DNA from: RGIG5579 sp045531235
Lineage (GTDB): Bacteria; Bacillota; Clostridia; Oscillospirales; SIG627
Direction of reading: 5' to 3'
Assembly: GCA_045531235.1 (NCBI GenBank)
Contig: JAZSDQ010000098.1
Location: 1 to 64,000, forward strand
Length of the DNA: 64,000 nt
Positions 1 through 7,876 of the stretch are shown piece by piece. How positions within the stretch are numbered: the first letter of the stretch is position 1; the number at the start of each line of letters is the position of its first letter. The notes below the pieces were generated by a model. It was not told the DNA's origin, did no database searches, and saw only the letters and a list, made by a program, of their open reading frames with translations. Position numbers and translations under genes: made by a program.

Positions 1-1
1 C

Positions 2-862
2 GGAAAGCATCCGCATAAGATCGTTTTCGTTCAATGCGTCGGCTCTCGTGATACAAGAGAATGCGGAAAATCATATTGCTCGAAGATATGCTGTATGTAT
101 ACCGCAAAGCACGCAATGCTCACCAGAGAAAAATACCCCGACACGGAAGTGTACGTTTTCTATATTGACGTTCGTACCCCCGGTAAGAACTTTGACGAGT
201 TTTACCGCAGAGCCGTGGGAGAATACGGCGTTCACTACATCAAGGGTATGGTAGGTAAGGTTTCTCCCGAAAACGGAAAGCTGATGGTTCGCGCATCTGA
301 CTTACTTGAAAACAAGCAGATGGTCATTGATGCCGATCTGGTCGTTCTTGCCGCAGCCATTGAGCCGGATAAATCTGCAAGACCTCTGGCAACTATGCTC
401 ACCGCATCCATGGACACCAACGACTTCTTTACCGAAGCCCATCCCAAGCTCCGTCCCGTGGAAAGTCCTACCGCAGGCATCTTCCTTTCCGGTTGCTGCC
501 AAGGCCCCAAGGATATTCCCGAAACCGTTGCTCAGGCATCCGCCTGTGCAGCTAAGGTCATCGGACTTCTGGCAAAAGACTCCCTGACCTGCAACGCTTG
601 CGTTGCTCATTCCGATGAAATGCTCTGTAACGGATGTTCCTCCTGCGAAAAAGTATGTCCTTACGGTGCAATCAGCTATGAGGAGAAAGAATTCCGTATG
701 CCTGACCGCACTACAAAGATCCGCAGAGTAGCAAGTGTTAACCCCGCGGTATGTCAGGGTTGCGGCGCCTGCACCGTTGCTTGTCCCAGCGGTGCAATGG
801 ATCTGCACGGATTCTCCAACAGACAAATCATGGCGGAGGTAGATGCAATATGCAAAATGTAG
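2..862 (+). CDS. hdrA: HdrA-like FAD/iron-sulfur subunit, 5' end cut by window edge
   Basis: The reading frame is open from the first bases, so the N-terminus lies outside the window; 286 residues are visible and the first in-frame ATG (95) is internal. The opening residues match HdrA (FVQCVGSRD, then a Cys-rich CGKSYCSKICC stretch). The C-terminus carries two ferredoxin-type 4Fe-4S motifs, CNGCSSCEKVCP and CQGCGACTVACP. HdrA is the FAD subunit that performs electron bifurcation in heterodisulfide reductase-type complexes, passing electrons to ferredoxin and a second acceptor. Its 3' end overlaps the mvhD-like gene by 13 bp and it heads a seven-gene operon. HdrB and HdrC are not in view and could lie upstream. 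The family is clear; the physiological partner is inferred. Confidence 0.93.
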   Translation, partial: GKHPHKIVFVQCVGSRDTRECGKSYCSKICCMYTAKHAMLTREKYPDTEVYVFYIDVRTPGKNFDEFYRRAVGEYGVHYIKGMVGKVSPENGKLMVRASDLLENKQMVIDADLVVLAAAIEPDKSARPLATMLTASMDTNDFFTEAHPKLRPVESPTAGIFLSGCCQGPKDIPETVAQASACAAKVIGLLAKDSLTCNACVAHSDEMLCNGCSSCEKVCPYGAISYEEKEFRMPDRTTKIRRVASVNPAVCQGCGACTVACPSGAMDLHGFSNRQIMAEVDAICKM

Positions 863-1290
863 AAGAAAAATTTGAACCCACCATCGTAGCGTTCTGCTGC
901 AACTGGTGTTCTTACGCAGGTGCTGACCTTTCCGGTACCAACAGACTTCAGTATCCTGCCAATGTAAAGATCATTCGCGTACCCTGCTCCTGCAGGGTCA
1001 ACCCCATGTTCATTCTCCGCGCCTTTCAGAGAGGCGCAGACGGTGTCATTCTTTGCGGTTGTCACCCCGGTGACTGCCATTACACCACAGGCAACTATTT
1101 TGCACGCCGCCGTATGTCCCTCCTCTTTTCCATGCTGGACTTTCTCGGCATTGAAAAAGAGCGCACCCGCGTAGAATGGGTCAGCGCAGCGGAAGGCGCA
1201 AAATTTGCCGCTACCATGAATGAATTCGTGGAAACCGTTACCCGTCTTGGCAAAAACAGAAGATTGGAGGATCTGAGATGCAAAAAGTAA
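850..1290 (+). CDS. MvhD/FlxD-type [2Fe-2S] electron-transfer subunit
   Basis: 146-residue MvhD-family protein (delta subunit of methyl-viologen hydrogenase; FlxD in Hdr-Flx complexes). Conserved cysteines appear as FCCNWCSYAGAD near the N-terminus, PCSCRV, and CGCHPGDCHY, the pattern that binds a [2Fe-2S] cluster. The protein docks on HdrA and relays electrons from an NADH- or H2-oxidising module. The start at 850 has a GGAGG about 11 bases upstream and lies inside the end of hdrA, so translation is coupled. No hydrogenase large or small subunit follows; NADH-type Flx genes do, so the electron donor is probably a pyridine nucleotide rather than H2 (inference). Confidence 0.9.
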   Translation: MQNVEEKFEPTIVAFCCNWCSYAGADLSGTNRLQYPANVKIIRVPCSCRVNPMFILRAFQRGADGVILCGCHPGDCHYTTGNYFARRRMSLLFSMLDFLGIEKERTRVEWVSAAEGAKFAATMNEFVETVTRLGKNRRLEDLRCKK

Positions 1291-2246
1291 TTCGTGAAAA
1301 AGCAAAAGAGCTTCTGTCCTCCGGAAAAGTCGATCGCGTTCTTGCCTGGCAGGACGGTGAGTTTTTCTACGATCAGATGCCCTGCATCTTCAAAACGGCA
1401 GATGAAATTGACAAGAGCCTTGTTTACAACGGCTTTTCCTCTCCCAACCTTTCGAAATATCTGGTAAAGGAAAGCGCAAAGGAAGGCGTTGTCGGCGTAT
1501 TTTTGAAGGCTTGCGACAGCTTCTCCTTCAGTCAGCTTTTAAAGGAGCACCGCATCAAAAGAGAAAACGTATGGGCGGTTGCCATTCCCTGCGAAGGCAA
1601 ACTTGATATTGAAGCCTTGAGAAAAATGGGGCTTCGCGGTATCACTTCCATAGAAGAAAAAGGCGACGAGCTTTGCATCTCCACCATTTACGGAGAAAAG
1701 ACCGTTTCCCGCAAGGATGCACTTGCAGAGCGTTGCCGCAACTGCAAGAGCCTGAAGGCTCCCCTCTTTGACGAGATCATCGGTGAAAACGGCGAAGCAA
1801 AAGAAAGCGGCCGTTTTGATATGATCGAAAACTTGGAACAGATGACTTCCGAAGAAAGATTTGCTTTCTGGCAGAAGGAACTTAGCCGCTGCATCCGTTG
1901 CAACGCTTGCCGCAACGTTTGTCCCGCCTGTACCTGCGAAAAGTGCGTGTTTGACAATCCCGCGTCCGGCATTGATTCCAAAGCTCCCGCTTCCAGCTTT
2001 GAGGAGCAGAATTTCCACATTATCCGTGCATTTCACGTTGTAGGCAGATGTACTGACTGCGGTGAATGCTCTCGCGTTTGTCCTCAGAACATTCCCCTGC
2101 ATCTCATCAACCGCAAATTCATTAAAGATATCAACGAATTTTACGGTACTTATCAAGCAGGCGAGAATTTTGACGAGAAGCCCCCTCTGGGAAGCTTCAA
2201 AGAATCCGATCCCGAGCCTTCGGACGTTGTGAAGAAGGGAGTATGA
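1278..2246 (+). CDS. 4Fe-4S dicluster protein of the Hdr-Flx module (FlxB/FlxC-like)
   Basis: 322 residues. The N-terminal half (about 1-150) resembles hydrogenase/dehydrogenase beta-type domains and carries an isolated CRNC. The C-terminal half has two cysteine-rich motifs, CIRCNACRNVCPACTCEKC (about 205-223) and CTDCGECSRVCP (about 258-269), expected to bind 4Fe-4S clusters. It overlaps the MvhD-like gene by 13 bp and has a TTGGAGG Shine-Dalgarno about 7 bases before the ATG. In known Hdr-Flx complexes two such iron-sulfur proteins wire the NADH-oxidising flavoprotein to MvhD/HdrA; that role is inferred here from the neighbours. Whether it corresponds to FlxB or FlxC cannot be decided by eye. 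Confidence 0.8.
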   Translation: MQKVIREKAKELLSSGKVDRVLAWQDGEFFYDQMPCIFKTADEIDKSLVYNGFSSPNLSKYLVKESAKEGVVGVFLKACDSFSFSQLLKEHRIKRENVWAVAIPCEGKLDIEALRKMGLRGITSIEEKGDELCISTIYGEKTVSRKDALAERCRNCKSLKAPLFDEIIGENGEAKESGRFDMIENLEQMTSEERFAFWQKELSRCIRCNACRNVCPACTCEKCVFDNPASGIDSKAPASSFEEQNFHIIRAFHVVGRCTDCGECSRVCPQNIPLHLINRKFIKDINEFYGTYQAGENFDEKPPLGSFKESDPEPSDVVKKGV

Positions 2247-2250
2247 TCGT

Positions 2251-3270
2251 ATGAAGAAAATTGCAATGAACCGACTGCCTGAGCTTTTGGAGTTTCTGGC
2301 AGAAAAAGAGGCGCTGTACCTCCCCGTAGATACGGAAAGCGGCGCAGAATTCAAGCGTTTTGAAAAAGGAGATGCCCTCTCCGAAGAAACCAATACCAAC
2401 CGTTCCGCCAAGGACTTTTTCTTCCCTCAGGTAGAAAATATGGCGGCATTCAAGGTAGAAGGCAAGAAGGTCGAAGTCATCGATATCCGCGAGGAATGTG
2501 AAGACTTTATCATCTTCGGCGCAAGAGGATGCGATGTCAGAAGCTTTGATATTCTTGACAGAGTTTTCCTTGCCGATCCCGTGGATACCTTCTACAAAAA
2601 TCGGAGACTTCATTCCACCGTGGTTTCTCTTGCCTGCGGTACCCCCGAGGAAAGCTGCTTCTGTGCTTCCTTCGGTATTGATGCTGCAAGCCCTGCAGGA
2701 GATGTTACCGCTTGGAAGATCGGCAATGAAATGTATTTCAAAGCAAACACCGAAAAAGGTGAAAAGCTTATGGAATCGGTTTCTTCCCTTCTGGAAGACG
2801 GCGAAGAAGCTAAGGTAGAGGAAGAAAAGAAAGCCCTGAAAAAACTTCTCGGAAAGCTTCCTTTACAGAATCTTCCTACCGATTATTTCAAAGCAGAAAA
2901 ACTGATGGAGCATTTTTCCGATCCCAAATGGGCTTCTCTTTCTCAGTCCTGCCTGGGTTGCGGCACCTGCACCTTCGTTTGCCCCACCTGTCAGTGCTTT
3001 GATATCCGCGATTTTGATACCGGTAACGGCATTGAAAGATACCGCTGCTGGGATTCCTGCATGTACTCCGACTTTACCCAAATGGCAGCAGCGCAGCCAA
3101 GACTTACGCAGCTGGAGCGCTTCCGCCAGAGATTTATGCACAAGCTTGTGTACTATCCCTCCAACAACGACGGCATTTTCGGTTGTGTCGGCTGCGGCAG
3201 ATGCCTGAAAAAATGCCCCATCTCTATGAATATTGTAAAAGTAATGAAAGAACTGGGAGGTGACAAATAA
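2251..3270 (+). CDS. 4Fe-4S dicluster protein, AsrA/HydB-like (Flx module)
   Basis: 339 residues, resembling anaerobic sulfite reductase subunit A and the beta subunit of archaeal sulfhydrogenase, which also match Flx iron-sulfur proteins. Near residues 235-250 there is CLGCGTCTFVCPTCQCFD, and near 312-325 CVGCGRCLKKCPISMN: two ferredoxin-type clusters. A GARGCD segment and a CFCASFG stretch in the N-terminal half fit the same family. Its stop shares one base with the ATG of the FAD/NAD reductase (TAATG), a pairing that mirrors asrA-asrB and hydB-hydG. It probably takes electrons from that reductase. No siroheme subunit (asrC) is present, so sulfite reduction is unlikely. Confidence 0.85.
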   Translation: MKKIAMNRLPELLEFLAEKEALYLPVDTESGAEFKRFEKGDALSEETNTNRSAKDFFFPQVENMAAFKVEGKKVEVIDIREECEDFIIFGARGCDVRSFDILDRVFLADPVDTFYKNRRLHSTVVSLACGTPEESCFCASFGIDAASPAGDVTAWKIGNEMYFKANTEKGEKLMESVSSLLEDGEEAKVEEEKKALKKLLGKLPLQNLPTDYFKAEKLMEHFSDPKWASLSQSCLGCGTCTFVCPTCQCFDIRDFDTGNGIERYRCWDSCMYSDFTQMAAAQPRLTQLERFRQRFMHKLVYYPSNNDGIFGCVGCGRCLKKCPISMNIVKVMKELGGDK

Positions 3271-4097
3271 TGGAAAAAGAAGCTTTGATCCCCGAAGTCG
3301 GCGTCATTACCGATATCCGCACGGATACTCCCGACGTCAAGACCTTCCGTGTTGTCACTCCTGACGGAAAGAAGCCTTTTGTTCACATTCCGGGTCAGTG
3401 CGCCATGCTCTCCATTCCCGGTGTAGGCGAAGCGCTTTTCTCCATCACCTCCTCTCCTACCAACGAGGATTTTTTGGAATTCTCCATTAAAAAATGCGGC
3501 TGTGTTACCAGCTTTCTCCACGCCATTGAGCCCGGTCAGTACGTGACCATTCGCGGTCCCTACGGCAACGGCTTCCCCGTGGATACGGAATTTCAAGGCA
3601 AGGATCTTCTCTTTGTTGCAGGCGGTATCGGCCTTGCGCCGCTCCGCTCCGTCATTAACTACTGCCGCCACTACCGTAAGAATTACGGAAAGATCGATAT
3701 CGTTTACGGTTCCCGTTCCATGCAGGATCTCGTAGATTACAACGAGATCATCACCGAATGGATGGAGGAGGACGGCATCAACGTTCACCTTACCATTGAC
3801 CGTGAACAGCCCGAGTGGACAGGCCACGTAGGCTTTGTTCCCAACTTCGTCAAGGAGCTGGGCTTTGACACCAATAAGACCGCCGTTCTGTGCGGACCTC
3901 CCATTATGATCAAATTCACCCTGGCAGGTCTTCAGGAGATCGGTTTTAAAAAGGATCAGATCTACACCACGCTGGAAATGCGCATGAAGTGCGGCATCGG
4001 AAAATGCGGCAGATGCAACCTCGGCGACAAGTTCATTTGCAAAGACGGCCCCGTTTTCCGTTTCGACCAGCTGGAAGAGCTTCCCGATGAATATTGA
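3270..4097 (+). CDS. FAD/NAD(P)-binding oxidoreductase, FlxA/AsrB/HydG-like
   Basis: 275 residues of the ferredoxin-NADP reductase superfamily. The FAD domain (about 1-100) has the RGPYGNGFP motif; the nucleotide domain begins with LLFVAGGIGLAPLRSV and ends at LCGPPIMI. A C-terminal cysteine cluster, CGIGKCGRCNLG followed by a Cys in KFICKDGP, is the [2Fe-2S] signature of AsrB/HydG/PyrK-type proteins. It is expected to oxidise NADH (or NADPH) in the cytoplasm and hand electrons to the dicluster protein encoded immediately upstream. This supplies the NAD(P)H port of the operon and argues against H2 as donor. Cofactor preference cannot be read from the sequence. Confidence 0.88.
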   Translation: MEKEALIPEVGVITDIRTDTPDVKTFRVVTPDGKKPFVHIPGQCAMLSIPGVGEALFSITSSPTNEDFLEFSIKKCGCVTSFLHAIEPGQYVTIRGPYGNGFPVDTEFQGKDLLFVAGGIGLAPLRSVINYCRHYRKNYGKIDIVYGSRSMQDLVDYNEIITEWMEEDGINVHLTIDREQPEWTGHVGFVPNFVKELGFDTNKTAVLCGPPIMIKFTLAGLQEIGFKKDQIYTTLEMRMKCGIGKCGRCNLGDKFICKDGPVFRFDQLEELPDEY

Positions 4098-4113
4098 TGA
4101 AAGGAACAAAACA

Positions 4114-4788
4114 ATGGAACAGAATGTAAATATCTTCCTGTACGGAAAGAAATATTCCGTACCTTCTAATCTTACCATTATGGGCGCAATGGAATACGCA
4201 GGCTATCAGCTGGTTCGCGGCTGCGGATGCCGAAACGGCTTCTGCGGCGCTTGCGCTACTATCTACCGTATCAAAGGTGACACCGAATTGAAGGTTTGCC
4301 TCGCTTGTCAGACCAAGGTAGAGGAAAATATGTATATTGCAACCCTCCCCTTCTTCCCTCTTATCAAGCAGGTATACGATATCAACAAAGTTGGCCCCAC
4401 CGAGCAGATCATGATGCAGCTTTACCCCGAGATCTACAGCTGTATCGGCTGCAACGCCTGCACCAAGGCCTGCACCCAGAGCCTGAACGTTATGCAGTAC
4501 ATCGCATACGCTCAGAGAGGCGAATATGAAAAATGCGCCGAAGAAAGCTTTGACTGCGTTATGTGCGGCGTGTGCTCCTCCCGTTGCCCTGCAGGTATCA
4601 GCCATCCTCAGGTAGCAATGCTTGCAAGAAGACTGAACGGCAAGTACCTGGCTCCCGAATGCGGCCATTTGAAGGATCGCGTGCAGGAGATCAAGGACGG
4701 CACCTTCCAGGAGCTTTTAGAAGCTTTGATGCAAAAGCCCTTGGAAGAACTCAAAGAGCTTTACAACAACCGTGAAATTGAGAAGTAA
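4114..4788 (+). CDS. Fumarate reductase/succinate dehydrogenase iron-sulfur subunit-like (FrdB/TfrB type)
   Basis: 224 residues. The N-terminal domain is an FrdB-like [2Fe-2S] ferredoxin (RGCGCRNGFCGACA, then CLACQ). The C-terminal domain has CIGCNACTKACTQ and CVMCGVCSSRCPAG, two ferredoxin-like cluster motifs. I prefer the ATG at 4114, with AAGGA about 8 bases upstream, over the in-frame ATG at 4087, which lies inside the preceding gene without a good Shine-Dalgarno. There is no membrane anchor gene nearby and no HdrB-type CCG domain, so it differs from respiratory FrdABCD and from methanogen TfrB. It probably links the Hdr/Flx iron-sulfur chain to the flavoprotein encoded next. Confidence 0.85.
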   Translation: MEQNVNIFLYGKKYSVPSNLTIMGAMEYAGYQLVRGCGCRNGFCGACATIYRIKGDTELKVCLACQTKVEENMYIATLPFFPLIKQVYDINKVGPTEQIMMQLYPEIYSCIGCNACTKACTQSLNVMQYIAYAQRGEYEKCAEESFDCVMCGVCSSRCPAGISHPQVAMLARRLNGKYLAPECGHLKDRVQEIKDGTFQELLEALMQKPLEELKELYNNREIEK

Positions 4789-4802
4789 GGAGGAGAAGCA
4801 GA

Positions 4803-6398
4803 ATGTACAATGACGAAATGCGCCTCTCTATGGAAAAAGTAGAGGCTAACAGAAAAGCAAACGTAGCTACCGAACCTCGCAGAATGACTGCCGATGAAAA
4901 GGAAAAGCTTCTCGCCACCTTCCATCCCGACTATATTGAATCTCAGTTTGCAACTCTCGAAGTGGGACCCAACAAGGGTCAAAAGGTTCCTTTGGAATTA
5001 AAAGAGCTTCTGGAGGCAAATTCCCGCGTAAAAGGAAAGAAGATCGACCTGGAAAACGCCGCTTACGACGTTGACGTACTCATCATTGGCGGTGGTGGAG
5101 CAGGCTCCAGCGCAGCCATTGAGGCTCACGAAAAAGGCGCCAACGTAATGATCGTAACTAAGCTTCGTATCGGTGATGCCAACACCATGATGGCAGAGGG
5201 CGGTATTCAAGCGGCAGATAAGCCCAACGACTCCCCCGCTATTCACTATGTAGACGCTCTCGGCGGCGGACACTTCGCCAACAAGCCCGAGCTTCTTTAT
5301 CGCCTTGTAACCGAAGCTCCCGATGCCATTCAGTGGCTGAATGCTTTGGGTGTAGAATTTGATAAAATGCCCGACGGCACTATGGTCACCACCCACGGCG
5401 GCGGAACCAGCCGCAAGAGAATGCACGCCGCAAAGGACTACTCCGGCGCAGAAATTATGCGTACGCTCCGCGATGAAGTGCTGAACCGCGGTATTCCCGT
5501 TGTGGATTTCACCAGCGCCATTGAACTGATCCTTGATGATAAGGGACAGGCGGCAGGCGCCGTTCTCCAGAATATGGAAACCGGTGAAATTATGGTTGCA
5601 CGGGCAAAGACAGTTGTCATCGCTACCGGCGGTTGCGGAAGACTGCACTATCAGGGCTTCCCCACCTCCAACCACTACGGCGCAACGGCTGACGGCTTGA
5701 TTCTCGGCTACAGAGCAGGCGCAAAGCTTCTTTACGCCGATACGCTTCAGTACCACCCCACCGGCGCTGCATATCCCGAACAGATCTTCGGTGCGCTGGT
5801 TACCGAAAAGGTTCGTTCTCTCGGTGCAATGCTCATTAACAGTGACGGTGTTCCCTTTATGCATCCTCTGGAGACCCGTGACGTTTCCGCCGCTTCCATC
5901 ATTCGTGAATGCAAGGAGCGTGGCAAGGGCGTAAAGACTCCCGAGGGCTACGGCATCTGGCTGGATACGCCTATGATCGAGATCAAGGGCGGCGAAGGCA
6001 CCATTGAAAAGAGAATCCCCGCTATGATGAGAATGTTCGGTAAATACGGTATTGATATCCGCAAAGAGCCCATTCTCATTTACCCCACCCTCCACTATCA
6101 AAACGGTGGCCTTGAAATCAAGGCAGATAATGAAACCTGCATCTCCGGCTTGTACGTGGCAGGCGAGGCTGTCGGCGGTATTCACGGAAGAAACCGCTTG
6201 ATGGGTAACTCCCTTCTGGATATTATCGTCTTTGGCAGAAGCGCAGGTAAGAATGCCGCTGATAAGGCCAAAGAAGTCCGCCTCGGCAAGCTTAGCCTGA
6301 AGCACGTAGACGATTTTGCCGCTGAAATGGAAAAAGCAGGAGTAAAGAGCGATATCGTATCGCCCAAGCTTCTTCCCGACTACACCCGCAAAGTTTAA
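4803..6398 (+). CDS. FAD flavoprotein, fumarate reductase/succinate dehydrogenase (FrdA) family
   Basis: 531 residues. The FAD-binding Rossmann motif LIIGGGGAGSSAAIEA starts only after an N-terminal extension of about 85 residues that FrdA lacks. Family landmarks follow: AEGGIQAA, HGGGTSRKRM, ATGGCGRLHYQG, QYHPTGAAYP, ETRDVSAASI, LHYQNGGLEI and GGIHGRNRLMGNSLLD. The ETRD arginine and the NRLMGNSL segment occupy the positions of the substrate-binding arginines of FrdA, so reduction of fumarate or a related enoate is likely. After GNSLLD only about 70 residues remain, so the C-terminal helical domain of classical FrdA is mostly absent. AGGAGG precedes the ATG, and a bidirectional terminator ends the operon. 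Confidence 0.86.
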   Translation: MYNDEMRLSMEKVEANRKANVATEPRRMTADEKEKLLATFHPDYIESQFATLEVGPNKGQKVPLELKELLEANSRVKGKKIDLENAAYDVDVLIIGGGGAGSSAAIEAHEKGANVMIVTKLRIGDANTMMAEGGIQAADKPNDSPAIHYVDALGGGHFANKPELLYRLVTEAPDAIQWLNALGVEFDKMPDGTMVTTHGGGTSRKRMHAAKDYSGAEIMRTLRDEVLNRGIPVVDFTSAIELILDDKGQAAGAVLQNMETGEIMVARAKTVVIATGGCGRLHYQGFPTSNHYGATADGLILGYRAGAKLLYADTLQYHPTGAAYPEQIFGALVTEKVRSLGAMLINSDGVPFMHPLETRDVSAASIIRECKERGKGVKTPEGYGIWLDTPMIEIKGGEGTIEKRIPAMMRMFGKYGIDIRKEPILIYPTLHYQNGGLEIKADNETCISGLYVAGEAVGGIHGRNRLMGNSLLDIIVFGRSAGKNAADKAKEVRLGKLSLKHVDDFAAEMEKAGVKSDIVSPKLLPDYTRKV

Positions 6399-6404
6399 TG
6401 CATC

Positions 6405-6435
6405 AAAAAAGAGCAGACAAATGTCTGCTCTTTTT
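6405..6435. terminator. Bidirectional intrinsic terminator
   Basis: Nine-bp inverted repeat GAGCAGACA/TGTCTGCTC (6411-6430) with a two-base AA centre, flanked by A6 and T5. It serves the redox operon on + and the ceramidase-like gene on -. Confidence 0.9.
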
Positions 6436-6440
6436 CTTTT

Positions 6441-7787
6441 TTACGGATGAATTTCTGTCAGCATATTCAAGAGCTTTTCTTCAACAAGCTCTGCCGTTCC
6501 GGGTATAAACCTTGAGCTTTTCACTTCATACCCACCGTTGGGAATGGCGTCCTTGTGGGGAATGTATCCGTAAGAGCCGTTGGTATATGCAGAAATGAGA
6601 GTCATTTCAAAAGGGGAGTTTTCTTTCACGGCAAGGCCGTTGCGGTGGTCCATTTCAAAAGGAGCCGTTGCAATGGCAACGTTGCCAATGGTCAGTACGG
6701 AAAGAGGAAGTTCTCCGATTTTTCCTTCGTCATATCCTTTTTTGGGATCGTACGAAGCTTCAAATACCGCTGTTTTTGCAGAAACGTCAGTCGCTTCCAC
6801 CTTTTTCATCGTGGGAATGGCATCAATCAGATTTTTGGCAACCATTTTCCCATGCTCTCTGTATTCGTTCTTTTTCCAATAGCGCTCCGTGGTAAGCTTT
6901 CCTGTATGCACAAGAGATCCCGCAGCACCCTGAAGGAAAGCACAATAGGCATCCAGCTCTTTTTCCACTTCCTTACGGAAGGCTCCTACCCAATCGGCAG
7001 AAATCTCCGTTCCGCTCTTCGTTCCTACAAAGGTGGAATGGCACTGCCAGTTGGCAAGGATCACATCCTTTTGATTCTTCCGGTCAAATCGAAGGATCTG
7101 CAGCTGGGTATCGGGCTCGCACTCGGCGTAAGCCGTAGAGGCATCCAGACCTGCATCAAGACCGGGACCACCAAGGAAGGTACCATCGTTACTTAAATAG
7201 CGACGCACAAAATTCAGTCCGCGGGTATGGGTATCACCGATATACATTTCCGCCCTGTCAAGATCCGCCACGGCTTCCTTTGCAACCTGAAGGGCTTTGG
7301 GGTAAAACTCCTTCATATATTTTGACATGTGCATTGCATCGGATTGAGCCAATCCCGGTGCGGAGTGAGAATGGGTAGCATTCATAATAATATTCTGCTG
7401 AGGAATTCCCAGCTCTTTTTCCACCATTCTTGCCACTTGATTCCAAACAGGCTTATGGCTGCTTAAAAGATCAAGCCCGTAAATTAAAAGCTTTTCTTCT
7501 CCGTCGGAAATGGCAGTACAGGTCATATAAATATGATCCTTAATACTTCTGGATAAGCGCTCTTCGTAGTTGCCGAAGCCGCCAAGCCCCGTTCTCAAGG
7601 GCGTACTAATATCCACCGAAGAAAAACCTACGGCAAAGCCTGTAGGATCGTGTATTCCCTTATCTTCCCCGGTTTCGTTTTCCTCTTTCGTCGGCATATT
7701 CACTCCCGTTTGAAGGGAAATCTCCCGGGAACAAGCGGAAAAAAGAAACGTAATCAAGCAAAGCAATATACAAGTAAGCTTTCTCAT
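6441..7787 (-). CDS. Neutral ceramidase-like lipoprotein
   Basis: 448 residues. The start at 7787 gives a signal peptide MRKLTCILLCLITFLFSAC with a lipobox (FSAC), preceded by AGGAGG; a longer frame to 7838 would bury the signal and is rejected. The mature protein resembles the N-terminal zinc hydrolase domain of neutral/alkaline ceramidases: VGFSSVDISTP, then MNATHSHSAPG (metal-binding His), then NWQCHSTFVG and an ISADWVG segment. Such enzymes hydrolyse the amide of N-acyl sphingoid lipids, but many bacterial relatives act on unknown substrates. It is about 200 residues shorter than full-length ceramidase and lacks the C-terminal Ig-like domain. A second relative lies at 24439-25794, without a signal peptide. 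Confidence 0.82.
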   Translation of the reverse strand: MRKLTCILLCLITFLFSACSREISLQTGVNMPTKEENETGEDKGIHDPTGFAVGFSSVDISTPLRTGLGGFGNYEERLSRSIKDHIYMTCTAISDGEEKLLIYGLDLLSSHKPVWNQVARMVEKELGIPQQNIIMNATHSHSAPGLAQSDAMHMSKYMKEFYPKALQVAKEAVADLDRAEMYIGDTHTRGLNFVRRYLSNDGTFLGGPGLDAGLDASTAYAECEPDTQLQILRFDRKNQKDVILANWQCHSTFVGTKSGTEISADWVGAFRKEVEKELDAYCAFLQGAAGSLVHTGKLTTERYWKKNEYREHGKMVAKNLIDAIPTMKKVEATDVSAKTAVFEASYDPKKGYDEGKIGELPLSVLTIGNVAIATAPFEMDHRNGLAVKENSPFEMTLISAYTNGSYGYIPHKDAIPNGGYEVKSSRFIPGTAELVEEKLLNMLTEIHP

Positions 7788-7809
7788 AAAGGAAATCCTC
7801 CTCTCTTCT

Positions 7810-7838
7810 AGATTACCAATTTTTCTTCCCTTCGTCAA
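7810..7838 (-). promoter_or_regulatory. Sigma-A promoter of the ceramidase-like gene
   Basis: On the minus strand TTGACG, a 17-bp spacer, then TAATCT, about 20 bases before the start codon's ribosome binding site. Confidence 0.6.
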
Positions 7839-7840
7839 GA

Positions 7841-7876
7841 AAAAAAGTCACTTTCTTAGGAAAGTGACTTTTCTTT
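7841..7876 (-). terminator. Intrinsic terminator of glyA-rdgB
   Basis: Twelve-bp stem AAAGTCACTTTC/GAAAGTGACTTT with a TTAG loop directly after the rdgB stop on the minus strand. Confidence 0.85.

Noticed and set aside
95..862. ATG at 95 as the start of the HdrA-like gene
   Set aside because: The frame is open to the window edge, and upstream residues match conserved HdrA sequence, so the gene is simply cut off.
2251..4097. Anaerobic sulfite reductase (asrAB)
   Set aside because: The two proteins resemble AsrA and AsrB, but no siroheme subunit follows and the context is hdrA-mvhD, so an Flx role fits better.
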